Positions 1 through 8,630 are shown, numbered from the stretch's first letter. The stretch is DNA of 64,000 nucleotides from Pseudomonas jinjuensis (GCF_900103845.1 NZ_FNIJ01000009.1:51927-115926); one strand, 5' to 3'. Notes: generated from the sequence alone by a model not told the origin. Made by a program: numbers and translations.

Positions 1-27
1 CGCTCCTACAGGGTCATTCACCTCTGA

Positions 28-639
28 TCAGGCCCCGACGATCTGGAAGCCTTCCCGCTCCAGCCGCATCAGCGCCGCGCGCTTGTGCGGGAAGTCGAAT
101 TCCTTCTCCTTGCGGAAGCCCACCGACTCCATGTAGCCGATCATCCTGGCGTTGTCCGCGCGCGGTTCGGCGACCACGGTGCTGGTGCGCGGTTCGTCCA
201 GCAGCAGGTAGCTGACCAGCGAGCGCAGCCAGCACTGCACCTTGGCCGGGCCGCGGTGGTGCTCCTCGCCCACCAGCATGTGGATGCCGCGGTCGAACTG
301 GCCCACTTCATAGAAAGGCGCGATGCGGTCGGCCAGCGCCCAGTACACCTCGTAGTAGGCGAACGGCTCGCCGTCGAAGCAGCCGAGCAGGCTGAAGACG
401 TGCGGGTCGTCCTTGATCCTGCGCAGGTACTCGCGGTGCGCGTCGAGGTCGCCCTGCTCCTGCCAGAAGTGCGCCACGCGCGGGTTGTTCTGCCAACGGT
501 TGAAGCGCTCCAGGTCGGCGTCGATGTCCAGGGTGCGCAGGGAGAAGGTCAGCCCCAGCGCCGGGTCGCGGTGACGGTAGACCTCGCCGCGCGGCTTGGC
601 CGGCAGCGCGACGGGAGTGGGTTGGATAACGGCGTTCAT
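28..639 (-). CDS. N5-hydroxyornithine acyltransferase (IucB/AlcB-type GNAT), siderophore tailoring
   Basis: This 203-residue protein belongs to the siderophore acetyltransferase branch of the GNAT fold (AlcB/IucB/RhbD type). The features I recognise are the N-terminal block with 'NNPRVAHFWQ', the central 'DRGIHMLVGE' strand, and the C-terminal 'EPRADNARMIGYMESVGF' acetyl-CoA-binding part. The family transfers an acyl group, usually acetyl, from CoA to an N-hydroxylated side-chain amine, making a hydroxamate. The gene starts 10 bp after the hydroxylase gene pvdA ends, with AGGA upstream of the ATG, so the two form an operon and probably act in sequence on ornithine in the cytoplasm. PvdYII of some pyoverdine strains is the closest functional analogue known to me. 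A formyl donor is less likely, because a formyltransferase of the PvdF type has a different fold. The acyl group itself cannot be read from sequence. Confidence 0.85.
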   Translation of the reverse strand: MNAVIQPTPVALPAKPRGEVYRHRDPALGLTFSLRTLDIDADLERFNRWQNNPRVAHFWQEQGDLDAHREYLRRIKDDPHVFSLLGCFDGEPFAYYEVYWALADRIAPFYEVGQFDRGIHMLVGEEHHRGPAKVQCWLRSLVSYLLLDEPRTSTVVAEPRADNARMIGYMESVGFRKEKEFDFPHKRAALMRLEREGFQIVGA

Positions 640-649
640 GACGGAATCC

Positions 650-1996
650 TCAGGCGGGCGCGGACATGGCGGCGCTGTATGAAGGAATGTTCAGCGGCTG
701 CACGCCGTCGATCAGCTCGTGCAGTGCGTCGCTGATCTCGCCGGCGCGCACCGGCAGCACCGACAGCAGGGTGTCGCTGAGGCCGTGGGTCGACTGCGAG
801 AAGCCCTGCACGAACACCCCGGCGTTCAGGCGCGGGTCGGACTTCAGGCGGTAGCTGCGCTCGACCTGGTAATCGCCGAGATACTCGGCCAGCGGCTCCA
901 GCAGGGTGCGATGGGACTTGCGCTCGTAGCCGGTGGCGAGGATCACCGCGTCGTAGCGCTGCTGCTCGGTGCGGCCGCTGGCGATGTCGCGCAGGGTCAG
1001 CTGCACGCCGTCCTCCTGGGCGACGGCGCCCTCCACCATGGTCCGGCAGCGGAACGCATGGCGCTCGCGGGCGGAAACCTTCTGCCGGTAGAAGATGCCG
1101 TAGATGCGCTCGATCAGGTCGAGGTCGACCACCGAGTAGTTGGTGTTGTGGTACTCGCGGATCAGCCGTTCGCGCTCGGTTTCCGGCTGGTCGAAGACCA
1201 GGTCGGTGTATTCGGGGGAGAAGATCTGGTTGACGAAGGGGCTGTCGTCCGCCGGCTTGAGCACGGCGCTGCGCAGGATCATGTCGACCTGCACCGAGGG
1301 GAAGCTGTCGTTGAGGTCGATGAAGGCTTCCGCCGCGCTCTGCCCGCCGCCGACCAGGGCGATGCGCATCGGCTCGCCCTGCGCGCACTTGTGCTGGGCG
1401 ATGCGGCGCAGGTAGTTGGCGTGGTGGAACACCCGCGGGTCGTCGCGCAGCGCCTGGAACGCCTGCGGAATGCGCGGCGTGCCGCCGGTGCTGACCACCA
1501 CCGAGCGGGTGCGGCGGCGCTGCTCCTGGCCGCGGGCATCGAGGGAAATCACTTCCAGCAGGTCGACGCTGCCGTCGGCATTGCGCACCGGCTCCACGCG
1601 CTGCACCTGCTCGCCGTAGGCGCAGCGTTCGGCGAAGTGGCGGGCGACCCAGCGCAGGTAGTCGTTGTACTCCATGCGGCAGGGGTAGAAGGTGCCGAGG
1701 TTGACGAAGTCCACCAGGCGGCCGTGATGGTGCAGGTAGTTGACGAAGCTGTAGGGGCTCTGCGGATTGCGCAGCGACACCAGGTCCTTGAGGAAGGAAA
1801 TCTGCAGCTCGCTCTGCGCCACCAGCGTGTCGCCGTGCCAGCGGTAGTCGGCCTGGCGGTCGAGGAACAGGCAGTCGAGCATGCTGCCGCGTGCTTCGCC
1901 CTGCTCCTGCAGGGCGATGGCCAGGGCGAGGTTGGAGGGGCCGAAGCCCACGCCGATCAGGTCGAGCGGCTGGTCCGAGGGGAGACGCTGGTTCAT
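650..1996 (-). CDS. pvdA: L-ornithine N5-monooxygenase
   Basis: This is a flavin-dependent N-hydroxylating monooxygenase of the PvdA/SidA/IucD family that converts L-ornithine to N5-hydroxyornithine using FAD, NADPH and O2. Visible motifs are the FAD-binding 'GVGFGPSNLALA' near the N terminus, the NADPH-binding 'VGGGQSAAEAF' in the middle, and the C-terminal 'DAVILATGYERK'. I chose the ATG at 1996 (448 aa) over the upstream ATG at 2062. It gives the normal family length of about 440 and follows AGAGGA by about 8 bp, and the extra 22 upstream residues look non-coding. A good PvdS-type IS box lies about 76 bp upstream, so expression should follow iron starvation. The product feeds the two adenylation domains of the 4,699-residue NRPS whose pockets read as hydroxyornithine. 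Confidence 0.95.
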   Translation of the reverse strand: MNQRLPSDQPLDLIGVGFGPSNLALAIALQEQGEARGSMLDCLFLDRQADYRWHGDTLVAQSELQISFLKDLVSLRNPQSPYSFVNYLHHHGRLVDFVNLGTFYPCRMEYNDYLRWVARHFAERCAYGEQVQRVEPVRNADGSVDLLEVISLDARGQEQRRRTRSVVVSTGGTPRIPQAFQALRDDPRVFHHANYLRRIAQHKCAQGEPMRIALVGGGQSAAEAFIDLNDSFPSVQVDMILRSAVLKPADDSPFVNQIFSPEYTDLVFDQPETERERLIREYHNTNYSVVDLDLIERIYGIFYRQKVSARERHAFRCRTMVEGAVAQEDGVQLTLRDIASGRTEQQRYDAVILATGYERKSHRTLLEPLAEYLGDYQVERSYRLKSDPRLNAGVFVQGFSQSTHGLSDTLLSVLPVRAGEISDALHELIDGVQPLNIPSYSAAMSAPA

Positions 1997-2071
1997 TGGC
2001 TTGTCCTCTGCTGGGAATGGTTTCCCCTCGCCGCGATCCGGTGTGCGGTCCGGGGAATTCATAAAGCGATG

Positions 2072-2095
2072 ACGAAGCAGCGCGCGGGATATTTA
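2072..2095 (-). promoter_or_regulatory. PvdS-type iron-starvation (IS) box for pvdA
   Basis: On the minus strand the sequence reads TAAAT, then exactly 16 bases, then CGT. This is the consensus spacing of promoters used by PvdS-type ECF sigma factors. It lies about 76 bp before the pvdA start codon. It is the best of three such sites in the island. Confidence 0.8.
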
Positions 2096-2188
2096 GCCAA
2101 CCCGCCGCGATGAGGAAAAAACGCCGGAGGTCAAGCGCAACCGCCCGCGCTTGCAGTAAGCTTGGCAAATTCGTACTGCCGGTCTGCC

Positions 2189-3163
2189 ATGATGCCCAGC
2201 CGTTTTCCCGCCGATGACTCGTTGAGCGACACCGCCGCCTACTGGTGCGCGCGCCTGCATTCCGACGACTGCTCCGAAGCCGAACGCCGGGAATTCCGCC
2301 GCTGGCACGACGCCGATCCGGCGCACGCCGAGGAGTACGCGGCGATGTGCAGGATTTGGCAGCTCAGCGCCCAGTTGCCGGCGAGCACGCCCACCCCGGC
2401 ACCGGCACCGCGCCAGCTGCGCCGCCGTCGCGGCAGGCAGCTCATGGCCCGCGCCGCGGTGGCGATCCTCGCCATCGGCAGCCTGTGGACCCTGAGCTGG
2501 TCCGCCGGCCTGGTGCCCGGCAGCATCCGCTACTACGCCGCCCAGCCGGAACGCCGCCAGGTGACCCTGCCGGACGACAGCCAGGTCGAGCTGAACCGGC
2601 GCACCGCGCTGTTCTACCTCGGCTACACCGACCGCCGCAGCGTCAGCCTCACCTACGGCGAGGCGTACTTCGACGTGCAGCGCAACGTTCACCGGCCCTT
2701 CGTGATCCGCACCGACAACAACGAAGTGCGCGTCACCGGCACCCACTTCAACATCTGGACCGAACCGCAGCGCACCGCCGTCACCGTCACCCAGGGCTCG
2801 GTGCTGGTCTCGCCGCTGCCGTCGAACGCCATCGCCAACCAGGCCACCCAGCTCACCCCGGGCATGCAGGCGGTATTCGCCCCCGGCAGGGCGATGCAGC
2901 TCAGCCAGGTCGACACCACCGGCATCACCGCCTGGCGCAACGGCAAGCTGATGCTCGAAGACATCAGCCTGCGCGACGCCCTGCCGCTGATAAACCGCTA
3001 CCTCACCCTGCCGCTGCAACTGGCCGACGACGAGGCGGCAGAACTGCGCATCGGCGGCATCTACGACACGGCGAAGATCGAACACCTGGTCACCGCCCTG
3101 CCGCGCATCCTGCCGGTGACCCTGCAGCGGCAGGGGGATGTGATCCTGCTGTCGAGCCGGTAG
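2189..3163 (+). CDS. FecR/FpvR-like anti-sigma factor (cell-surface signalling regulator)
   Basis: This inner-membrane protein of about 324 residues has the FecR layout. A cytoplasmic N-terminal sigma-binding domain (DUF4880-like, 'AAYWCARLHS..EFRRWHDADPAHAEEYAAM') is followed by one transmembrane segment rich in Ala, Ile and Leu after a basic 'RRRRGR' patch, then a periplasmic FecR domain ('RRQVTLPDDSQVELN', 'GEAYFDVQRN'). The C terminus has an STN-like end that contacts the TonB receptor. Such proteins hold a sigma factor inactive until the loaded receptor signals. The reading frame opens at a TTG (2162), but ATG 2189 or 2192 fits the family better; no strong ribosome site separates these. 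No sigma gene is adjacent. The likely partners are the signalling receptor at 5946 and the PvdS-like sigma factor at 43787. A sigma factor elsewhere in the genome is possible. Confidence 0.88.
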   Translation: MMPSRFPADDSLSDTAAYWCARLHSDDCSEAERREFRRWHDADPAHAEEYAAMCRIWQLSAQLPASTPTPAPAPRQLRRRRGRQLMARAAVAILAIGSLWTLSWSAGLVPGSIRYYAAQPERRQVTLPDDSQVELNRRTALFYLGYTDRRSVSLTYGEAYFDVQRNVHRPFVIRTDNNEVRVTGTHFNIWTEPQRTAVTVTQGSVLVSPLPSNAIANQATQLTPGMQAVFAPGRAMQLSQVDTTGITAWRNGKLMLEDISLRDALPLINRYLTLPLQLADDEAAELRIGGIYDTAKIEHLVTALPRILPVTLQRQGDVILLSSR

Positions 3164-3198
3164 AGCGGAAGTCATAATCCGGCTCCTGCGCGAGACTT

Positions 3199-3269
3199 GT
3201 AGGATGGGTTGAGCTTGCGATACCCATCATCGCAACTGCATGGGTATCGCTTCGCTCAACCCATCCTAC
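3199..3269. repeat. Long intergenic palindrome, copy 1
   Basis: The arm 'GTAGGATGGGTTGAGC' plus 'GCGATACCCAT' is answered about 15 bp later by its inverted complement, giving a near-perfect hairpin of nearly 30 bp per arm. The same element recurs at 8558-8630. It is a REP-like interspersed repeat downstream of the fecR-like gene and may also act as a transcription stop. Confidence 0.8.
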
Positions 3270-3275
3270 GCTCCT

Positions 3276-3324
3276 GTAGGAGCGCACCTGGGCGCGACCG
3301 GTCGCGGGCATGGCCCGCTCCTAC
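3276..3324. repeat. REP-like 'GTAGGAGCG ... CGCTCCTAC' element
   Basis: An imperfect inverted repeat begins 'GTAGGAGCGCACC' and ends 'GGCCCGCTCCTAC'. It is a common intergenic palindrome type in Pseudomonas. Related copies are seen near 8490-8520, 43313-43420 and 50395-50425. Apart from these two palindromes and the IS box, the 350-bp gap 3164-3513 shows no gene. Confidence 0.7.
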
Positions 3325-3402
3325 GGTTCCGGCAAAACCTCCGCGTCTTATCGTTCCCAATGCCACCCCGATGGCAATCTGAAATTATTTTCGCTGCAGC
3401 CC

Positions 3403-3426
3403 TTAATAATTCGCGTCTTCATTCGT
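3403..3426 (+). promoter_or_regulatory. PvdS-type IS box for the exporter/reductase/receptor operon
   Basis: TTAAT, 16 bases, then CGT, with the CGT end matching the sequence around the mbtH box (CATTCGTC). It deviates by one base from the TAAAT consensus. It lies about 88 bp before the exporter start, similar to the distances at pvdA and mbtH, which supports it as the promoter of the three plus-strand genes that follow. Confidence 0.6.
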
Positions 3427-3513
3427 CCTTGTAGGGAACACACTCAACGCGCCGTGCGGCCGTCGGGGCCCTGGCGGGTCTCGCGGTCGCCGCCGAGCCC
3501 GGAAGACACGACG

Positions 3514-5175
3514 ATGAGCGCACCCCGCAGTACCCTCCGCGACCTGCTTCAGGTCCTCCGCCCGTTCTGGCCGCTCCTGCTGGTCTCCACCGTTCTCGGC
3601 GTGCTGGGGGGCCTGAGCATCACCGGCCTGCTGGCCACCATCAACCACGCGCTGCACGCCGAAGGCGGCACCAGCCAGGGCCTGCTGCTGGCCTTCGCCG
3701 GGCTGTGCCTGGTGGCGTTGCTCGGCTCGATCCTCTCCGACATCGGCACCAACCACGTCGGCCAGCACGTCATCGCCCGCCTGCGCAAGGAGCTGGGGGC
3801 GAAGATCCTCGCCGCGCCGATCGACCAGCTGGAGCGCTACCGCAGCCACCGGCTGATCCCGGTGCTGACCCACGACGTCGACACCATCAGCGACTTCGCC
3901 TTCGCCTTCGCGCCGCTGGCGGTGTCGCTCAGCGTCACCCTCGGCTGCCTCGGCTACATGATCCAGCTGTCGCTGCCGATGTTCCTCACCACCACCGTCG
4001 CCATTCTCATCGGCTCGGTGGTGCAGTACCTGGCCCGCGCCCGCGGCATCAAGGGCTTCTTCGAGGCGCGCGACCTGGAGGACGAACTGCAGGGGCACTA
4101 CCGCTCGATCTCCGAGGGCGCCAAGGAACTGCGCATCAACCGCCCGCGCCGCCAGCTCCTGCATCGCGAGTGCATCGAAGGCACCGCCGAGGCCATCTGC
4201 GCCAAGCAGGTCCGCTCGATCAACCAGTTCGTCATCGCCAAGGGCTTCGGCTCCACCCTGTTCTTCATCGTCATCGGCGTCGCCCTCGGCTACCAGGCGC
4301 TGTGGCCGGCCACCAGCACCGCCACCCTCAGCGGCTTCATCCTGGTCCTGCTGTACATGAAGGGCCCGCTGGAGCACCTGCTCGGCACCCTGCCCATCGT
4401 CAGCCGCGCGCAGGTCGCCTTCCGCCGCATCGCCGAGCTGTCGGCGCAGTTCTCCTCGCCCGAACCGAACCTGCTGCAGCAGCGGCCGGAACCGGCGCCG
4501 CGCAGCATCGCCAGCATCGAGCTGCGCGACCTGCGCTTCAGCTATCCCGGCGAGGGCGGCGCTCCCGGCTTCGGCCTCGGCCCGCTGAACCTGACCCTGC
4601 GCCAGGGCGAGATCCTCTTCATCGTCGGCGAGAACGGCGCCGGCAAGACCACCCTGATCAAGCTGCTGCTCGGCCTCTACGCGCCGCAGGGCGGCAGCCT
4701 GCTGCTCGACGGCCGCGAGGTCGGCGCCGAACAGCGCGACGACTACCGCCAGCTGTTCACCACGGTGTTCTCCGACTACTTCCTGTTCGACGACCTGCTG
4801 CAGGCTGCCGACGAAATCCCGGTGGACGCCATGGCCTACCTGCAGCGCCTGGAGATCGCCCACAAGGTCAGCATCGACGACGGCCGCTTCTCCACCACCG
4901 ACCTCTCCACCGGCCAGCGCAAGCGCCTGGCGCTGTTGCAGGCGTGGACCGAGAAGCGCCCGGTGCTGGTGTTCGACGAATGGGCCGCCGACCAGGACCC
5001 GGCCTTCCGCCGCATCTTCTATACCGAGCTGCTGCCCGACCTGCGCCGCCTCGGCAAGACCATCGTGGTGATCTCCCACGACGACCGCTACTTCGACGCC
5101 GCCGACACCCTGGTGCGCATCGACAACGGCCGCCTGGTCCGCCACGTGCAGCGACACGAGGTGGAGCACGCGTGA
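3514..5175 (+). CDS. pvdE: PvdE/SyrD-type ABC exporter (fused membrane and ATPase domains)
   Basis: This 553-residue protein is a cyclic-peptide/siderophore exporter half-transporter. The N-terminal 330 residues hold about six transmembrane segments. The C-terminal ATPase has Walker A 'GENGAGKT' near residue 372, signature 'LSTGQRKR', Walker B ending 'VLVFDEWAADQDP', and the switch His in 'VVISHD'. The DEWAADQDP variant is typical of PvdE and SyrD. The ATG at 3514 has GGAAGA 7 bp upstream and gives the family length (about 550); the frame runs open further upstream but without domain content. It probably moves the acylated peptide to the periplasm. None of the pyoverdine chromophore maturation genes (pvdMNOP) or the acylase gene pvdQ is in the window, so the cargo is likely the finished lipopeptide. 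It overlaps the next gene by 4 bp. Confidence 0.9.
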   Translation: MSAPRSTLRDLLQVLRPFWPLLLVSTVLGVLGGLSITGLLATINHALHAEGGTSQGLLLAFAGLCLVALLGSILSDIGTNHVGQHVIARLRKELGAKILAAPIDQLERYRSHRLIPVLTHDVDTISDFAFAFAPLAVSLSVTLGCLGYMIQLSLPMFLTTTVAILIGSVVQYLARARGIKGFFEARDLEDELQGHYRSISEGAKELRINRPRRQLLHRECIEGTAEAICAKQVRSINQFVIAKGFGSTLFFIVIGVALGYQALWPATSTATLSGFILVLLYMKGPLEHLLGTLPIVSRAQVAFRRIAELSAQFSSPEPNLLQQRPEPAPRSIASIELRDLRFSYPGEGGAPGFGLGPLNLTLRQGEILFIVGENGAGKTTLIKLLLGLYAPQGGSLLLDGREVGAEQRDDYRQLFTTVFSDYFLFDDLLQAADEIPVDAMAYLQRLEIAHKVSIDDGRFSTTDLSTGQRKRLALLQAWTEKRPVLVFDEWAADQDPAFRRIFYTELLPDLRRLGKTIVVISHDDRYFDAADTLVRIDNGRLVRHVQRHEVEHA

Positions 5176-5897
5176 TCGCACGGCTCGCCGTCCTGCCCGC
5201 CGAGCTGCGCCCCATGGGCGAGCGCCTGCACGTGCGCCCGGACAGCCCGGCGCCGTCGCTCGCCCAGTGGCTGCAGCCGCGCCGCCTCGGCGCCCTGCTG
5301 CGGCGCTACACGGCGGCGGCCTGGCCGGACGGCGACCGCTACGCCGTGGCGTCGATGTGGCACCAGGAATGCTTCGTCACGCTGCTGCCGCCGCTCTTGC
5401 TCGACCGCCTGCTGCTGGACCGCGCCCTGCCCGCCGACCTGCACGCCCTGCGCATGACCGTGCAGCGCGACGGTACCCCGGCGGAATTCCATTTCTGCGG
5501 CGAAGGCCGCGCGCTACCCGCCCAGGAAGATGGCACGCAGCGCCTCGACGGCCTGTTCGAACAACTGCTGCTGCCCTTCGTCAGCCGCTACGCCGAACTC
5601 ATCGGCCTGGCGCCGCGGCTGCTCTGGGGCAACGCCGCGCTGTGCCTGGACTGGGCGCTGGAACTGGCCGCCGGCGGCCGATCCAGCCGCAGCATCGGCG
5701 AGGCCCGCGCCTACCTGGCCGACAGCCGCGGCCTGTGCCGTCCGCTGCAGGCCGCATTGAAGAGAAACTCGGCAGGCGTCGCGCAGACACGCAAGGTGTG
5801 CTGCCTGCGCGACCGCCTGGAGCTGCCGAGGTGCGCCGTCTGCCCGCTGGGCGAACGGCGCGCCTCCCCACAAGAGGACGTCGCGGCCCTGCCGTGA
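5172..5897 (+). CDS. FhuF-like ferric-siderophore reductase
   Basis: This 241-residue protein ends in the cysteine cluster of the FhuF family: CC, nine residues, C, two residues, C-P ('KVCCLRDRLELPRCAVCP'). In FhuF these four cysteines hold a [2Fe-2S] centre that reduces hydroxamate-bound Fe(III) in the cytoplasm. The N-terminal part has the FhuF-like 'LLPPLLLDRLLLD' and 'LLWGNAALCLDWAL' stretches. The best start is the GTG at 5172, which overlaps the exporter stop (GTGA) and suggests translational coupling; ATG 5214 is the alternative. E. coli FhuF has ten residues between CC and the third Cys, so the spacing here is one shorter. Its place between exporter and receptor suggests it releases iron from this cluster's own siderophore. 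Confidence 0.85.
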   Translation: MIARLAVLPAELRPMGERLHVRPDSPAPSLAQWLQPRRLGALLRRYTAAAWPDGDRYAVASMWHQECFVTLLPPLLLDRLLLDRALPADLHALRMTVQRDGTPAEFHFCGEGRALPAQEDGTQRLDGLFEQLLLPFVSRYAELIGLAPRLLWGNAALCLDWALELAAGGRSSRSIGEARAYLADSRGLCRPLQAALKRNSAGVAQTRKVCCLRDRLELPRCAVCPLGERRASPQEDVAALP

Positions 5898-5945
5898 ACG
5901 TCCCAGGAACCTAACCGACCCATGGACATGACCATCAGGAGCATC

Positions 5946-8336
5946 ATGAACAAGCATCACCCCGACACCTCCAGGCTGCGCCTGCGGCGCTGCATCGCCG
6001 CCGCCGCGCTGGGCATCACCCTGACCGCCGCCCTGCCCGCCCAGGCCGAGCCGGTGCAGCTGAACATCCCCGCGCAGCCGCTGGCCTCGGCCCTGAGCGC
6101 GCTGGGCAGCCAGGCCAACCTGCAGATCATCTACGGCCAGGACACCGTCAAGGGGATCAGGAGCCACGGGGTATCCGGCACGATGGAGCCGGAAGAGGCG
6201 CTGCGCCGCCTGCTCGAAGGCACCAACATCCAGTACGAGCTGGACGGCAACAACGTCACCCTGACCAGCGCCGGCAACGACGCCGCGCTGGAGATGGAAG
6301 CCGCCACCATCGTCGGCCAGGCCTACAGCTCCGCCAGCCCGATGGACGGCTACGTCGCCAAGCGCGCCAGCGTCGGCTCCAAGACCGACGCCGCGCTGAT
6401 CGAGACGCCCACCTCGGTCTCCGTGGTGACCCGCGACCAGATCGAGGCCCAGCAGCCGAAGACCGTCGCCCAGGCGCTGCGCTACACCCCCGGCGTCAAC
6501 GCCGAACTGGCCGGCCCGCAGTTCGTCACCGACCAGCTGACCATCCGCGGCTTCCAGATGGGCACCGGACGCATGCTGCGCGACGGCACGCGTACCTTCC
6601 TGCCCGACTTCCTCGGCTGGGACGCCCCCGAGCCCTACGGCCTGGAGCGCATCGAAGTGCTGCGCGGCGCCAGCTCGGTGCTCTACGGCGTATCCGACCC
6701 GGGCGGCCAGATCAACCTGGTGAGCAAGCGCCCGACCACCACGCCGCTGCACGAGGTGCAGCTGCAGGCCGGCAACCTCGACTACAAGCAGGGCGCCTTC
6801 GACCTCAGCGACGCGCTGGATGAGGAAGGCATCTGGAGCTACCGCGTGACCGGCGTATTCCGCGAGGGCGACGCGCAGACCGACCACATCACCAACCGCC
6901 GCCAGTACATCGCCCCGGCGATCAGCTTTCGCCCGAGCAACGACACCGAGTTCACCGTGCTCGCCGAATACCAGAAGCAGACCGGCAACTTCGCCAACCC
7001 CCTGCCCGCTTCCGGCACAGTGTTCCGCGACCCGCGCGGCCGCCTGGACCGCGACACCTACGTCGGCGACACCCGCTACGACCACATGACCAACGAGAAG
7101 ACCTCGCTGGGCTACGTCTTCGAGCACCGCTTCGACGACATCTGGACCGTGCGCCAGAACCTGCGCTACAGCTACTACCGGCAGGACAGTTCCGAACTCG
7201 CGGTGCTGAGCCCGCACTTCCTCGACCCGTCCCAGTACATGCGCTACTTCGACCAACGCGAAGGCGACGGCCGGCTGTTCACCGTCGACACCCAGGCGCA
7301 GGCCGACTTCGCCACCTGGGACATTCAGCACACGGCGCTCGTCGGCTTCGACTACAACAACGGCAAGTTCGACCAGCAGCAGGCGCTGGATATCGTCGCC
7401 GAGCCGTTCGACATCTTCCGGCCGGTCTATGGCCAGCCGCTGACCTTCCTCCCCTTCTCGACTGCCGACTACGAGCAGAAGCTCAGCCAGACCGGCGTCT
7501 ATGCACAGGACCAGATGAAGATCGACAACTGGGTATTCGTACTCGGCGGCCGTTACGACTGGACCAGCGACCAGCGCGACGACCGCACCCCGCAGACGCA
7601 GAAGGACGAGAAGTTCAGCGGCCGCGCCGGCGTGGTCTACCTGTTCGAGAACGGCCTGGCGCCCTATGCCAGCTACAGCGAGTCGTTCCTGCCGACCATC
7701 GGCAACACCCCCGACGGTTCGCAGCTGGATCCGACCATCGGCAAGCAGTACGAGGTCGGCCTGAAGTACGAGCCGAACGACTACAACGCCATGTACACCA
7801 TCGCCGCATTCGACCTGACCCGGGAAAACCTCGTCGAGTTCCTTCCCCTCGGCGGCGTGCGCCAGGACGGCGAAGTGCGTTCCAAGGGCATCGAGCTGGA
7901 AGCCAGGGCCGAAGTGCTCCAGGGTCTCAACCTGATCGGCAGCTACACCTGGAACGACGTCGAGGTCACCGAGTCGAACACCGGCACCGAAGGCAACACC
8001 CCGTTCCGCGTGCCTGAGCACATGGCTTCGCTGTGGGCCGACTACCTGGTCCAGGGCGGTGCCCTCGAAGGCCTGCGCATCGGCGGCGGCGCCCGCTACG
8101 TCGGCAGCACCTACGGCGACTCGGCGAACAGCTTCAAGGTGGACAGCTACACCGTGGTCGACGCCCTGGTCAGCTACCAGCTCGGCCGCCTCGACTCCTC
8201 GCTGGACGGCGTGGAAGTGGCGCTGAACGCCAGCAACCTGTTCGACGAGGAATACGTCGCCGGCTGCTTCAGCAACATGGGCTGCCAGTACGGCCAGCAG
8301 CGCACCGTGTTCGGGACCGTTACCTACAACTGGTGA
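5946..8336 (+). CDS. TonB-dependent ferric-siderophore receptor with signalling (STN) domain
   Basis: This outer-membrane receptor of about 796 residues belongs to the FpvA/FhuE class. A signal peptide ends at 'ALPAQA'. A mature N-terminal secretin/TonB short domain follows ('VQLNIPAQPLASALSALGSQANLQIIYG..'), then the plug ('ETPTSVSVVTRDQI', 'TIRGF', 'IEVLRGASSVLYG', 'PGGQINLVSKRP') and a beta-barrel ending in a terminal aromatic (YNW). The STN domain means it can signal through a FecR-type anti-sigma factor, matching the gene at 2189. ATG 5946 has AGGAG close upstream and begins the basic n-region of the signal peptide; ATG 5922 is the alternative. It is the last gene of the exporter-reductase-receptor operon and should import the ferric lipopeptide. 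Confidence 0.93.
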   Translation: MNKHHPDTSRLRLRRCIAAAALGITLTAALPAQAEPVQLNIPAQPLASALSALGSQANLQIIYGQDTVKGIRSHGVSGTMEPEEALRRLLEGTNIQYELDGNNVTLTSAGNDAALEMEAATIVGQAYSSASPMDGYVAKRASVGSKTDAALIETPTSVSVVTRDQIEAQQPKTVAQALRYTPGVNAELAGPQFVTDQLTIRGFQMGTGRMLRDGTRTFLPDFLGWDAPEPYGLERIEVLRGASSVLYGVSDPGGQINLVSKRPTTTPLHEVQLQAGNLDYKQGAFDLSDALDEEGIWSYRVTGVFREGDAQTDHITNRRQYIAPAISFRPSNDTEFTVLAEYQKQTGNFANPLPASGTVFRDPRGRLDRDTYVGDTRYDHMTNEKTSLGYVFEHRFDDIWTVRQNLRYSYYRQDSSELAVLSPHFLDPSQYMRYFDQREGDGRLFTVDTQAQADFATWDIQHTALVGFDYNNGKFDQQQALDIVAEPFDIFRPVYGQPLTFLPFSTADYEQKLSQTGVYAQDQMKIDNWVFVLGGRYDWTSDQRDDRTPQTQKDEKFSGRAGVVYLFENGLAPYASYSESFLPTIGNTPDGSQLDPTIGKQYEVGLKYEPNDYNAMYTIAAFDLTRENLVEFLPLGGVRQDGEVRSKGIELEARAEVLQGLNLIGSYTWNDVEVTESNTGTEGNTPFRVPEHMASLWADYLVQGGALEGLRIGGGARYVGSTYGDSANSFKVDSYTVVDALVSYQLGRLDSSLDGVEVALNASNLFDEEYVAGCFSNMGCQYGQQRTVFGTVTYNW

Positions 8337-8344
8337 CGTCCCCC

Positions 8345-8371
8345 GTGGCGCGCCTCACGCGGGCGCGCCAC
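8345..8371 (+). terminator. Strong hairpin after the receptor gene
   Basis: A perfect 10-bp stem (GTGGCGCGCC / GGCGCGCCAC) with a 7-base loop begins 8 bp after the receptor stop codon. There is no T-tract after it, so it may stabilise the 3' end rather than terminate alone. Confidence 0.55.
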
Positions 8372-8402
8372 ATCCTCCCCCATGGTTCCCGGACGCTCCC
8401 GC

Positions 8403-8440
8403 GTCCACGGCGGATAACGCTTCGCGTTATTCGCCCTACG
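8403..8440. repeat. 'GGATAACGC TTCGCGTTATTC' palindrome, copy 1
   Basis: A short inverted repeat centred on GCTTCGC, ending CGCCCTACG. A closely related copy lies at 8664-8698. The 356-bp gap 8337-8692 contains this, a REP-like element near 8490-8520, the long palindrome at 8558-8630 and the copy at 8664; I see no gene in it. Confidence 0.65.
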
Positions 8441-8557
8441 GGAAACTCCCTGCCACGTCATCCCTCATTTATCCTCCGCGCGCCATGCGCGCGATTCGCG
8501 GGCATGGCCCGCTCCTACGCAAACCTCACGCAGCGGACTGCATGCTTTTGTAGTTTC

Positions 8558-8630
8558 GTAGGATGGGTTGAGCTTGCGATACCCATCAAACCTGGCCCCG
8601 ATGGGTATCGCTGCGCTCAACCCATCCTAC
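8558..8630. repeat. Long intergenic palindrome, copy 2
   Basis: Nearly identical to 3199-3269, with the same arms and a different loop. The two copies flank the exporter-reductase-receptor operon. Confidence 0.8.
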
